Source: Amycolatopsis lexingtonensis
Lineage (GTDB): Bacteria; Actinomycetota; Actinomycetes; Mycobacteriales; Pseudonocardiaceae
DNA length: 64,000 bases
Reading direction: 5' to 3'
Assembly (NCBI RefSeq): GCF_014873755.1
Contig: NZ_JADBEG010000001.1
Location: 3,536,501 to 3,600,500, forward strand
Shown: positions 52,827 through 60,565 of the stretch, piece after piece
Layout of the letters: each line of letters opens with the position of its first letter
Position numbering within the stretch: the first letter of the stretch is position 1
Notes under the pieces: model-generated
What the model was told of the DNA's origin: nothing
The model's database searches: none
What the model saw: only the letters and a program-made list of their open reading frames with translations
Position numbers and translations under genes: made by a program

Positions 52827-53180
52827 GTCAGCGGAATTCCCGTGACACGCGGCCGGTTGAGGCGCCTTCCGGTCCGGCATCACCGGCTCTGTTGCGCCAC
52901 CGGCCGGCGTGGCCGCGTCGAAGACCTGGTTGGTGCTGACGTCAATGCCCCAGACGGTCTGAGCACGCTCTTCACCGCGTCGAGTTCGTTCTTCACGCCG
53001 GTCAGTTCCGCCCTGCTGTGCTTGAACTTTCGCCCAGTCAACCCCGCCGCGTGCACCTCGGCCACGGACGCGGGTGCTCAGGCCGAGGCCGCCGGCGAGG
53101 CCAGCGTCCCGATGCCGCGCAGGTCCAGCCACGGGCAGCCGCTGTGGGGGAGCGACATTCCGAGCACCTGAACCTGAACC
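52827..53180. other. Non-coding or heavily decayed stretch before the IS remnant
   Basis: I see no supported gene. A short CCTGAA repeat (three units, about 53167-53184) lies just upstream of the transposase remnant and creates a stop codon in its frame. The region is probably eroded mobile-element sequence. Confidence 0.35.
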
Positions 53181-53648
53181 TGAACCTCGCCGGGATACAC
53201 CGGCAGCGAGCAGACCGTGCGCCGCTACTTGTACCCTTTCCGTGAGATGCTCATCCCACCCCCGGCGCCGCCGGTCGTGCCCAAGATCCGCCACGTTACC
53301 GGTTGGCTGCTGCGCCGTCCCGGCGATCTCGAGGACGACGAGCAGCGTCAACTTGACGGCATCCGGTCGCGCTGTTCGCACCTGGACCGCCTCGCCGAGC
53401 ACGTCAAGTCCTTCGCGACCATGATGGTCCAACGACAAGGCCAAAACCTCGACACCTGGCTGTCCACAGTGGAAGCTGACGACCAGCCCCACCTGCACTC
53501 ATTCGCCACCGGAATCCGCCGCGACCACGACGCCGTCACCGCCGGGCTCACCCTGCCCCACAGCTCCGGCAAGGTCGAAGGCAACGTCAACCGGCTCAAG
53601 GCCATCAAACGACAGATGTACGGCCGTGCCAGAGCCAATTTCGCTTAG
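53181..53648 (+). mobile_element. ISL3-family transposase remnant (C-terminal part)
   Basis: The frame reads GYTGSEQTVRRYLYPFREML... and ends LPHSSGKVEGNVNRLKAIKRQMYGRARANF. 'SSGxVEGxVNRxKxxKRQMYGRA' is the C-terminal signature of ISL3 transposases. The N-terminal zinc-finger/HTH region and the final helix (normally FDLLRKRVL) are missing, and I see no matching terminal inverted repeats. It is a non-autonomous, decayed copy. Confidence 0.8.
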
Positions 53649-53763
53649 CGCCATCATCTCGACGTACTAGTTGGTCATTTCGACTCCGATCCCGTTCCAG
53701 GTAGGCGGAGTCGCTGTCGGACGCTGTCCTGTTACTCGTGCAGGCGTCGCCGGCCGAACGGCC

Positions 53764-53910
53764 CGCGTGGTCTCGGAGGCACTGGTCGCCGCGTTCCGGG
53801 TCGCGTTCGAGTACTAGGGCGAGCACCCCGACCGGGAGCTGCCGCAACTGGTGGACGAGGCGATGGAGGAGCTGGGGAGCACCCTCGGGATCGCCGCCCG
53901 GTCGACCTGA
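53764..53910 (+). pseudogene. TetR-family regulator C-terminal remnant
   Basis: The frame reads RVVSEALVAAFRVAFEY, TAG at 53815-53817, then GEHPDRELPQLVDEAMEELGSTLGIAARST. The pattern 'EHPDRELPQLVDEAMEEL' resembles the last helices of TetR proteins; an internal stop and missing HTH make it a remnant. It ends within the first copy of a palindromic repeat pair that could be its former operator. Confidence 0.45.
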
Positions 53911-53921
53911 TGACATTGCAT

Positions 53922-53956
53922 GCTGTCAGTCTGATTACTGCACGTAATCACGACAG
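53922..53956. promoter_or_regulatory. Nested inverted repeat
   Basis: GATTAC (53933-53938) and GTAATC (53944-53949) are perfect arms around TGCAC. They are flanked by CTGTC (53922-53926) and GACAG (53952-53956). It lies in the gap between the TetR remnant and the glxA-type gene; operator or weak terminator. Confidence 0.4.
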
Positions 53957-54040
53957 TGCACTCGTGGGTTCCGTTCACTTCCGACTCGGCGGTCGCCGAC
54001 CGAGTCGGGAGCGACCCGCGCAACCGCACCCTGTCGTTCG

Positions 54041-54061
54041 TGATGACATTGAATGTCGTCA
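54041..54061. promoter_or_regulatory. Palindromic site, with a 19/22 related copy at 53908-53929
   Basis: GACATT (54045-54050) and AATGTC (54052-54057) form a perfect core around one G, and 10-bp arms have a single mismatch. A close copy begins at 53908 with TGATGACATTGCATG. The two lie 133 bp apart and look like TetR-family operators, perhaps left from the decayed TetR gene. Confidence 0.45.
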
Positions 54062-54073
54062 GACGGCCCGCGA

Positions 54074-55000
54074 TCAGTGCGCGAAGGTGCGACGGTACGC
54101 AGTGGGAGTGGTGCCCAGTGCACGCCGGAAGTGCAGCCGCAGGTTGGCTGCGGTGCCGAGGCCGCACTCACGGGCCACCGCGTCCACCGAGCGGTCGGTG
54201 GATTCCAGCAGTTCCCGTGCCCGGCCGAGGCGGGCGCCGAGCAACCACTGCAGCGGGGTCATGCCCGTCTCCTCGGCGAAGCGGCGCATGAAGGTGCGTT
54301 GCGAGACGCCGGCGTGCCGGGCGAGCACGCGCAGCGTGAGCGGCTCGCCGAGCCGCTGCAGCGCCCATTCCCTTGTCGCGGAAAGCGAGGCGTCGCCGGA
54401 TACCGCTACCGGGACCGGCACATACTGGGCTTGGCCGCCGTCCCGGTGCGGAGCGGCGACCAGGCCGCGGGCGATCTGGTTGGCCACCACCGCGCCCAGG
54501 TCGCGGCGCACGATGTGCAGGCACAGGTCGATGCCGCAGCACACCCCGGCCGAGGTGAGCACATCGCCTTCGTCGACGTAGAGCACGTCGCGGTCGACCG
54601 TGACCGCGGGGAAATCCCGTTCGAGCTCGTCGGTGTGCTTCCAGTGGGTCGTGGCGTGGAGCCCGTCGAGCACGCCGGCCGCGGCCAGCGCGAAGGCACC
54701 CGTGCAGATCGACACCACCCGCCGGCCTCGCTCCCGGGCCTCGGCCAGCACTTCGACGACGGCGTCGGGCGGTCTCCCAAGTGGCTCATAGCCGGGGACG
54801 ATCACGGTGCCGGCGGCGCGCACCTGCGCCAGATCCCCGCCGGTGTCCAGAGCGAAGCCCGCGGTGGTGGCCGCCCGCCCGCCGAGCGCACACACCGTCA
54901 TCTCGTAGGGAGTCTCCGGCCGCGCGGTGAAGATCTGCGCCGGTATGGCGAGGTCGAGCGGGGTGACCCCGTCCAGCGCCAGTACCGCGACTCGATGCAT
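54074..55000 (-). CDS. GlxA-family regulator (DJ-1/PfpI domain plus AraC HTH)
   Basis: 308 residues. The N-terminal DJ-1/PfpI domain (MHRVAVLALDGVTPLDLAIPAQIF... VVSICTGAFALAAAGVLDG, C99 at the elbow) is followed by an AraC HTH pair (LARHAGVSQRTFMRRFAEETG; ARECGLGTAANLRLHFRRALGTTPTAYRR). This AdpA/GlxA class integrates sensing and DNA binding. A perfect 16-bp palindrome in the 72-bp region shared with the divergent HD gene is its likely operator. Confidence 0.92.
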   Translation of the reverse strand: MHRVAVLALDGVTPLDLAIPAQIFTARPETPYEMTVCALGGRAATTAGFALDTGGDLAQVRAAGTVIVPGYEPLGRPPDAVVEVLAEARERGRRVVSICTGAFALAAAGVLDGLHATTHWKHTDELERDFPAVTVDRDVLYVDEGDVLTSAGVCCGIDLCLHIVRRDLGAVVANQIARGLVAAPHRDGGQAQYVPVPVAVSGDASLSATREWALQRLGEPLTLRVLARHAGVSQRTFMRRFAEETGMTPLQWLLGARLGRARELLESTDRSVDAVARECGLGTAANLRLHFRRALGTTPTAYRRTFAH

Positions 55001-55019
55001 GGCAAGATCCTATCGAAAG

Positions 55020-55035
55020 GTGGCAAACTTGCCAC
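55020..55035. promoter_or_regulatory. Palindrome between glxA-type and HD genes
   Basis: GTGGCAA (55020-55026) and TTGCCAC (55029-55035) are perfect arms around AC. The half-site TGGCAA resembles the TGGC-starting sites of AdpA, a regulator of the same class. It likely serves both divergent promoters. Confidence 0.6.
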
Positions 55036-55072
55036 TCGCCAGGTCAGGACCGTGGCCACCACTCTGGAGCGC

Positions 55073-55738
55073 ATGACCGGACCGACTTCCGCTGACCTGA
55101 CCGCGCTGCCCCGCACGCCACTTGCCACGGCCGTCGTGAACCTGATCCAGCCGCTGGAAACGCCGTCCGTGTTCAACCACAGCATCCGCACCTACCTGTT
55201 CGCCCGGCTGGTGGCCGCCCGGCTCGGCCTGCTCGCCGCCGACGAGTACGACGACGATCTGTTGTTCGCCGCCTGCGCGATGCACGACCTCGGCGTGGCG
55301 CCGGACGGCCCCCACCGTCAGCGGTTCGAGGTCGAAGGCGCCGACCGGGCCGCCGAATTCCTCACCGCGCGCGGAGTCCCCGCGGCCGACGCCGACGCGG
55401 TGTGGCAAGCCATCGCCTTGCACACCTCGTCCGGCATCGCAGAACGCCGCGGCACCCTGTGCGTGCTCGTCCGCGAAGGCGTCGCCGTCGACTTCGGCGG
55501 ACCGCTGGGAACCGACCACCTCGATGCCATCACCGACGAGCAGGCCGACGCCATCCACACCGCCTATCCCCGGCTGAACATGATCCGCTCACTCACCGAC
55601 GCGATCGTCACGCAAGCCGCGAAAAACCCGGCGAACGCGCCGCGCTACGCGATTCCCGGAGAGTTCCTCCGCGAACGCGAGACCTCCGGCCGGACCCGGC
55701 TGGAACACGCCTGCCGTTCCTCTCGCTGGGGCAACTGA
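55073..55738 (+). CDS. HD-domain hydrolase (cyanamide hydratase-like)
   Basis: 221 residues. Metal ligands fit the HD pattern: H36 (NHSIRTYLF), H71-D72 (AMHDLG) and H117 (ALHTSSG). The 'HSIRTYLFARL ... ACAMHDLG' layout is close to the cyanamide hydratase/5-formyl-uracil-type HD subgroup rather than GTPase-activating HD-GYP. It is divergent from a GlxA regulator and precedes a RidA-like gene by 26 bases. A role in hydrating a small nitrogen compound is an inference. Confidence 0.8.
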   Translation: MTGPTSADLTALPRTPLATAVVNLIQPLETPSVFNHSIRTYLFARLVAARLGLLAADEYDDDLLFAACAMHDLGVAPDGPHRQRFEVEGADRAAEFLTARGVPAADADAVWQAIALHTSSGIAERRGTLCVLVREGVAVDFGGPLGTDHLDAITDEQADAIHTAYPRLNMIRSLTDAIVTQAAKNPANAPRYAIPGEFLRERETSGRTRLEHACRSSRWGN

Positions 55739-55764
55739 CTCGACAAGGAAGGGACAACACCACG

Positions 55765-56187
55765 ATGACCATCGACACCGTAGAGATCCCGGAGAACTCC
55801 GAAGTCTTCGGAGAGACCAGGAACGCCTTCGCGCGCTTCGGCTACTCCGCCGCGGTTCGCGCGAAAGGGCTGCTGTTCATCGCCGGAACGATCGGCCGCC
55901 GCAGCGACGGATCCATTCCGGACAGTATCCAGGAACAGACCGAGGCCGCGATCCGCCGCATCGAAGAGATCCTCCGCGTGGAGGACCTCGACCTGAGCGC
56001 CCTCGTCGACGTCACCAGCTACCACGTCGACATCCACCAGCACCTGCCCGGCTTCAGCGAGACCAAGCAGCGCCTGATCAAGCCGCCCTACCCGGCCTGG
56101 TCCATGATCGGCGTCAGCGGCCTGGCCAGCCCCGGTCTGCTCGTGGAAATCCGCGCGACCGCCGCGTATCCCGACACATCCCGGTAG
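55765..56187 (+). CDS. RidA/YjgF-family protein
   Basis: 140 residues, single YjgF domain: FGYSAAVRAKGLLFIAGTIGRRSDGSI, then TEAAIRRIEEILR and LVEIRATAAYP. The active-site Arg of canonical RidA (R105 in E. coli) falls in a VSGLASPG loop here, so it lacks the residue needed for imine deaminase activity, as in the Rid4-7 groups. Probably in an operon with the HD gene; GGAAGG precedes ATG 55765. Confidence 0.85.
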   Translation: MTIDTVEIPENSEVFGETRNAFARFGYSAAVRAKGLLFIAGTIGRRSDGSIPDSIQEQTEAAIRRIEEILRVEDLDLSALVDVTSYHVDIHQHLPGFSETKQRLIKPPYPAWSMIGVSGLASPGLLVEIRATAAYPDTSR

Positions 56188-56233
56188 GTCGGCGCTCAGG
56201 GGCCCGGCACGGCCCATCTCCACCTCCGGCTCG

Positions 56234-57045
56234 TCACCCCGAGGCCAGCAGCCGCCGGATCCAGGCGGACCGGGTCGCCGAGGCGGTCTGGACGCCGGCC
56301 CGCAGCAGCCGGGTGGCGTAGTCGATGGTCTCGTCGCGGAAGGTTTCGACAGAGCCGACGTCGAGGAACGCGGTGGGCAAGCCGGTGAGATCGGCCGCCC
56401 TGGCCGGTGCCGCGTAGCTGCTGACGTCGGCGCCGCCCCTGCGTTCGCCGAGCAACGAGTTCCATCCGGTCAGGTTGCTGGTGGCGTCCCAGATGCCCTC
56501 GCCGTCGAGTTCCCGGCTGCTCGGCGTGACGAGCCGGTCGTCGAGCATCGGGCACATGAGCACCTGGCCGAACAGCCGGGGGCCACCGCGGTCGCGGGCG
56601 AGCAGTGCGACACCAGCCGCGAGCCCGCCGCCGGCGCTGGCCCCGGTGACGACGATCCCGTCCGGGTCGCCGCCGATCTCCGCGGCGTGCTCATGAGTCC
56701 ACAACAGACCCGCGTAGCAGTCCTCGATCGGCGCCGGGTCGGGGTGTTCCGGTGCCAGCCGGTACTCCACCGAGACCCAGTCGAGAACGGCGCCGACTCC
56801 CGTGCGGCTGTTGCCGATGATCATGCCGCCGCCGTGCATGTGGTAGAAGACAGGCGCTCCAGCCGCCAGGCCGACGGGCTTGAGCACCAACAGCGAAACG
56901 TCAGGAGCACCGGCCGGGCCCGGCACGGAGACGTTCCGCGGTTCGACGGTGCCGTCGCGCGTCAGGTCCTCCCCCGCTGCCGCGAACATCGGGCCGGCAC
57001 CGCGGCGAGCTCCGGATCGAACGGTGGATGCGTCCTCGTCATCAT
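56234..57045 (-). pseudogene. HSL-family alpha/beta hydrolase, frameshifted and missing the catalytic His
   Basis: The oxyanion-hole motif HMHGGGM and nucleophile GASAGGG are present. At the 5' end, MTRTHPPFDPELAAVPA and MFAAAGEDLTRDG are in different frames near 56996. At the 3' end 'LLRAGVQT' joins directly to 'ASATRSAWIRRLLA', so about 25-30 residues that normally contain GGFHGF with the catalytic His are deleted. Both lesions independently abolish function. Confidence 0.75.
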
Positions 57046-57080
57046 CGTTTCCTCGGCTGTGGACGAAGAGTGCCGGCCGG

Positions 57081-57986
57081 TCACTTCGAGTCGATCCTGC
57101 CCAGCGGGTCGCCGCTCGCCGCCAAGTCTGCCCGGACTTCAGGCCACGCCACGGCGTCGAGACCCAGCGTGGTCCGCAGGTACGCCAGCGTGGCTCGCTG
57201 GACGAGCGCGACCCGCTCGGGGCTTTCGTCGGTGGTCCGCGTGTCGTGGGCGCCCTGGATGCCGCCGAGCCCGTGTTCGGCCCCGAAGAGGGTGAGCAGG
57301 TCGGTGGCCCCCGAGGCAAGGTGGAAACCGTCGGTGAACCAGTCCGGACCGCGCACCGTCAGCGGGGACTGGTCGTGGTCGCCGGCGACGATCAGGCTCG
57401 GCGTCTTCAGCTCGGCGAAATCCGGGCTCATGAAAGGGAAGTACTGAAGGGCCATCGGACTCAGGTCGGCGCCGCCGGTCCCGGGCAGGCAGAGCAGGAC
57501 CGCGGCCCTGACTCGCGGGTCGGTCATGCTTTCCCCGGGCGTGCCGTCGGCGCCGACGACCCGCGCACCCACGAGGGTGCTCGCGGTCTGCGCGCCCCAC
57601 GAGTGACCGGCGGCCGCGATGCGCTCGTGGTCGATGCGTCCGGCCAGGCCGGGCACGGCGGCTTCGATGGCGTCGAACCGGTCGAGAATGCCGGTCAGGT
57701 CGTCGGTCCGGATGCGCCAGATGAGCGGGGTGCGGGGGTCGTCGGGTGCCAGCCCGAGCGAGTCGAGGTGCGTGGGCTGGATGACGACGAACCCGTGCGC
57801 GGCCCAGAAAGCGGCGAGCGGGGCGTAGTCGTCCATGCCGAGGGTCATGCCGTGCGAGAAGACGATGACCGGCAGGTCGCCGCCCGTCGTGGGCGCGGTG
57901 ACTCGCACCTGCAGGTCCTGCCCGCGATCGGGGGCGGCGAGCGTGACCGGGTTGACCGAGATGACCGGGGTTCCTGTGTCGTTCAT
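57081..57986 (-). CDS. Alpha/beta hydrolase (chlorophyllase/PAF-acetylhydrolase-like)
   Basis: 301 residues. HG of the oxyanion hole (VIVFSHGMTLGMDDY), nucleophile Ser in AAGHSWGAQT, Asp in IVAGDHD, and a His in FGAEHGLGG complete a triad. This group hydrolyses short acyl esters. It is divergent from a TetR gene, with a 41-bp nested palindrome between them, so it is very probably repressed by it. Confidence 0.85.
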   Translation of the reverse strand: MNDTGTPVISVNPVTLAAPDRGQDLQVRVTAPTTGGDLPVIVFSHGMTLGMDDYAPLAAFWAAHGFVVIQPTHLDSLGLAPDDPRTPLIWRIRTDDLTGILDRFDAIEAAVPGLAGRIDHERIAAAGHSWGAQTASTLVGARVVGADGTPGESMTDPRVRAAVLLCLPGTGGADLSPMALQYFPFMSPDFAELKTPSLIVAGDHDQSPLTVRGPDWFTDGFHLASGATDLLTLFGAEHGLGGIQGAHDTRTTDESPERVALVQRATLAYLRTTLGLDAVAWPEVRADLAASGDPLGRIDSK

Positions 57987-58052
57987 GGAATGAGACCTTC
58001 CTGGTGGAGCGCATCCGGCTGCGCGGTGACGAATGTGAGAGGATGACCTATC

Positions 58053-58093
58053 CGGATCGGTGTTCCGCATCAGCGTAGCGGAACATTGATCCG
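58053..58093. promoter_or_regulatory. 41-bp nested palindrome, probable TetR operator
   Basis: CGGATC (58053-58058) and TGTTCCGC (58061-58068) are mirrored by GCGGAACA (58078-58085) and GATCCG (58088-58093), with 2-bp and 9-bp spacers and no mismatch in any arm. It occupies the centre of the region between the divergent hydrolase and TetR genes and suits binding of two dimers. Confidence 0.75.
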
Positions 58094-58121
58094 CTTACCA
58101 GTGAGGAGGGAGACACCTCGA

Positions 58122-58697
58122 ATGACGAGGGCTCACACGACGCCGTCCGGTAGGCGCAAGCGGTCCGATGCCCGCCGCAACGAGCAGGCACTCCTGGACG
58201 CCGCCGCCACCGTGTTCGTCCGCGCGGGGGTCGAGGCGCCCGTGCGGGACATCGCCGCCGAAGCGGGCGTCGGCATCGCCACCATCTACCGGCACTTCCC
58301 CACCCGCGCGGACCTGGTGGTCGCCGTCTTCCGGCACCAGGTCGACGCGCTCGCGGCCACCACGCCCGCAGCCGGGGAATCGCCAGAGGACACCTTGCGG
58401 AACTGGGTGCACCGGTTCGCCGACTTCCTGGTCACCAAGCACGGCCTCGCCGAGGCGCTCCACTCCGACCAAGCGGGGTTCGAGAGCCTGCACGCCGAGT
58501 TCGTCGACCGTCTCCTGCCCGTTCTCGACCGGCTACTGAAGGCAGCGGGCGCGACCGGCCGGACCCGCGACGACATCCGGGCCTTCGACCTGATGCTCGG
58601 CGTCGGCAACCTCTGCATCGGCGCCGGCACCTTCCCCGGTTACCAGGCCCGGACCATGATCGACCTGCTCCTCGCCGGACTCGCGCACACCGACTAG
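58122..58697 (+). CDS. TetR-family repressor
   Basis: 191 residues. HTH: RNEQALLDAAATVFVRAGVEAPVRDIAAEAGVGIATIYRHFPTRADLV; the C-terminal part is the usual helical ligand domain (YRHF and TetR_C subgroup with 'HRFADFLVTKHGLAEALHSD'). GAGGAGGGA precedes ATG 58122. It probably represses itself and the divergent hydrolase through the nested palindrome. Confidence 0.93.
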   Translation: MTRAHTTPSGRRKRSDARRNEQALLDAAATVFVRAGVEAPVRDIAAEAGVGIATIYRHFPTRADLVVAVFRHQVDALAATTPAAGESPEDTLRNWVHRFADFLVTKHGLAEALHSDQAGFESLHAEFVDRLLPVLDRLLKAAGATGRTRDDIRAFDLMLGVGNLCIGAGTFPGYQARTMIDLLLAGLAHTD

Positions 58698-58715
58698 CGC
58701 CACGAGGCGCGGGGC

Positions 58716-59294
58716 TCACGCCAGGCGGGCACAGGGAGCGAGGGCCGACGCCAGCTCGCCGAGACCGTCGCGGAACATCGCCGGCAGATCCTGGTGCCCG
58801 GGGTCGGTGATCCAGCGCTCGAAGGACAGTCGAAACACGGCGACCGCCGTGTGCGCGATCAGCTTCGCGAGAGGCTCCGGTGTGTCGCGCCCGGACAGCG
58901 CCTCGGCCATCCCGGCGGCCAGTTCGGCGTGCTTGCTCAGGTCGCGTTCGCGCAGCTCGGCGTTGGCCGACACCAGGTTGTGCCGGATCAGGGCGGCGTC
59001 CGCGTGCTCCTGGATGATCGCGCAGCGCTGTTCCAGTGCCGCGGCGACGGCGTCGACGGGAGTGGTGCCTGCGGGTAGGCCGGCGATGACGGCGACAGCC
59101 TCCCGCTGCGCCGCTTCCACGGCGTGGAAGAAGACTTCGCGCTTGTCGGGGAAAAGACGGAAGAACGAGCGCTCGTGCATGCCGGCGCGCGCCGCGATCT
59201 GCGCCCCGGTGGTCTCGTCGAACCCCTGGGCGGCGAACAGCTCGACCGCGGCCTTGGCCAGCCTGCCCCGCGGATTCGGTTCCCATCGGCCCAT
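58716..59294 (-). CDS. TetR-family repressor
   Basis: 192 residues from ATG 59294; an in-frame GTG at 59300 adds two residues. HTH: RLAKAAVELFAAQGFDETTGAQIAARAGMHERSFFRLFPDKREV. It is divergent from an NAD(P)-binding reductase, and two operators lie between. No ribosome site is evident, so a leaderless transcript is possible. Confidence 0.92.
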   Translation of the reverse strand: MGRWEPNPRGRLAKAAVELFAAQGFDETTGAQIAARAGMHERSFFRLFPDKREVFFHAVEAAQREAVAVIAGLPAGTTPVDAVAAALEQRCAIIQEHADAALIRHNLVSANAELRERDLSKHAELAAGMAEALSGRDTPEPLAKLIAHTAVAVFRLSFERWITDPGHQDLPAMFRDGLGELASALAPCARLA

Positions 59295-59308
59295 GACCAC
59301 GAGTCTAG

Positions 59309-59362
59309 GCGATAGCAGTGACTGCTATCGCGGTGCTACGCTGATGGCAGTCACTGCTATCA
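59309..59362. promoter_or_regulatory. Two TetR operators, 32 bp centre to centre
   Basis: Site 1 (59309-59331): GCGATAGCAG and CTGCTATCGC around TGA, perfect. Site 2 (59342-59362): TGATGGCAG and CTGCTATCA around TCA, one mismatch. The shared half-site is CTGCTATC. Site 1 lies next to the tetR start and site 2 covers the reductase leader. Confidence 0.8.
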
Positions 59363-59376
59363 CGGAGGTCGTCGCC

Positions 59377-60270
59377 ATGAAGGTGTTCGTCACCGGGGCA
59401 AGCGGCGGGATCGGATCCCGGCTCGTCCCCGAGCTCATCGCCGGAGGCCACGAAGTGCTGGGGCTGGCCCGCTCCGACGCCGCCGCGCGGAAGGTCGCCA
59501 CAGCGGGCGCCCGGGTGCTCCGCGGCGATTTCACCGACCCGGAAACCCTGCGCGCCGGCGCCGTCGAGGTGGACGCGGTGATTCACGTCGCGTTCAACCA
59601 CGGCACCGACATGGCGCAGTCGGTAGCTGACGAGGCGATGGCCGTCGAGACATTCGGCGCCGCCCTCGATGGGACCGGCAAGGCGCTGCTCATCGCCTCC
59701 GGCACGCCGATCGTGCCCGGCCGCCTCGCCACCGAAGAGGATTCGCCCCTCGCCACCGATCCCCTGGCCGGTTCACCCCTGGGCCGGCGCGGGCGGACGG
59801 CCGAGTACACGCTCGCCTTGGCCGAGAAGGATGTCCGGTCCGTGGTCGTGCGGCTGCCCCGGTCGGTGCACTCCCGCGGCCACCGGTACGGACTCGCCTC
59901 CGCCCTCATCGCCACCGCCCGCCGCACCGGCGTGTCCGGCTACGTGGGCGACGGTGCCCAGCGCTGGCCCGCAGTGCACCACCTCGACGCGGTCCGGCTG
60001 TTCCGGCTGGCCCTGGAAGACGCCGAGCCGGGCACGGTCGTGCACGCGGTCGCCGACGAGGGCGATCCGATGCGGGCTCTCGCCGAGACCATCGGCCGGC
60101 AACTCGACGTGCCCGCCGTTTCGGTGCCCGCCGAGCACTTCGGCCCCGCTGGTGCCGTCTACGCCCTCGACCAGCCCGCCTCCGGCGAGCTGACCCGGAA
60201 GAAGTTCGGCTGGCAGCCCGCTCAGCCCACCCTGCTCGACGACCTGGCAGCCGGGAACTACCCGGAATGA
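59377..60270 (+). CDS. NAD(P)-binding reductase, extended-SDR (NmrA/epimerase-like)
   Basis: 297 residues from ATG 59377 (GGAGG upstream). N-terminal MKVFVTGASGGIGSRLVPELIAGGHEVLGLARSD is the Rossmann nucleotide site; the body is the atypical SDR type with RLPRSVHSRGHRYG and a C-terminal substrate domain (FGWQPAQPTLLDDLAAG). The Tyr-x3-Lys appears as YTLALAEK-like, so catalysis is uncertain. Regulated by the divergent TetR. Confidence 0.88.
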   Translation: MKVFVTGASGGIGSRLVPELIAGGHEVLGLARSDAAARKVATAGARVLRGDFTDPETLRAGAVEVDAVIHVAFNHGTDMAQSVADEAMAVETFGAALDGTGKALLIASGTPIVPGRLATEEDSPLATDPLAGSPLGRRGRTAEYTLALAEKDVRSVVVRLPRSVHSRGHRYGLASALIATARRTGVSGYVGDGAQRWPAVHHLDAVRLFRLALEDAEPGTVVHAVADEGDPMRALAETIGRQLDVPAVSVPAEHFGPAGAVYALDQPASGELTRKKFGWQPAQPTLLDDLAAGNYPE

Positions 60271-60286
60271 GTCACGGTATCCCCGA

Positions 60287-60478
60287 TCACCGTGCGGCTT
60301 CGATGTTGTTTTGCTCGTGGATCAGCCGCCGGGCCTCGACCTGGTCTCGGGCCTCGATCGCGTCGACGAGCCGCTCGTGGAGCAGGTAACGCGCGGCGAC
60401 GTAGTCGGGCAGGGGCTGTGTCTCCGTGCCCCCGACGCCGCGGGTGTGCGCCTGGATCAGTTCCAGGAAGGAGATGCC
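60287..60478 (-). pseudogene. GntR-family (FCD) regulator, C-terminal fragment
   Basis: The frame reads GGGISFLELIQAHTRGVGGTETQPLPDYVAARYLLHERLVDAIEARDQVEARRLIHEQN, matching the last helices of FCD-domain GntR proteins (H.ALVDAIxAxDxxxARRLxxEH). The DNA-binding domain and most of FCD are absent. Confidence 0.6.
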
Positions 60479-60565
60479 GCCGCCCGGCCCCGATCGGGAC
60501 ACGACGAAACTCGGCTGACCCGGGACACGCCGAACAGCCACAGGATGAGAAAGCAGAACGAATTC

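Noticed and set aside
53166..53187. CCTGAA repeats as a possible CRISPR or regulatory array
   Set aside because: Only three perfect 6-bp units without spacers; a simple microsatellite in decayed IS sequence.
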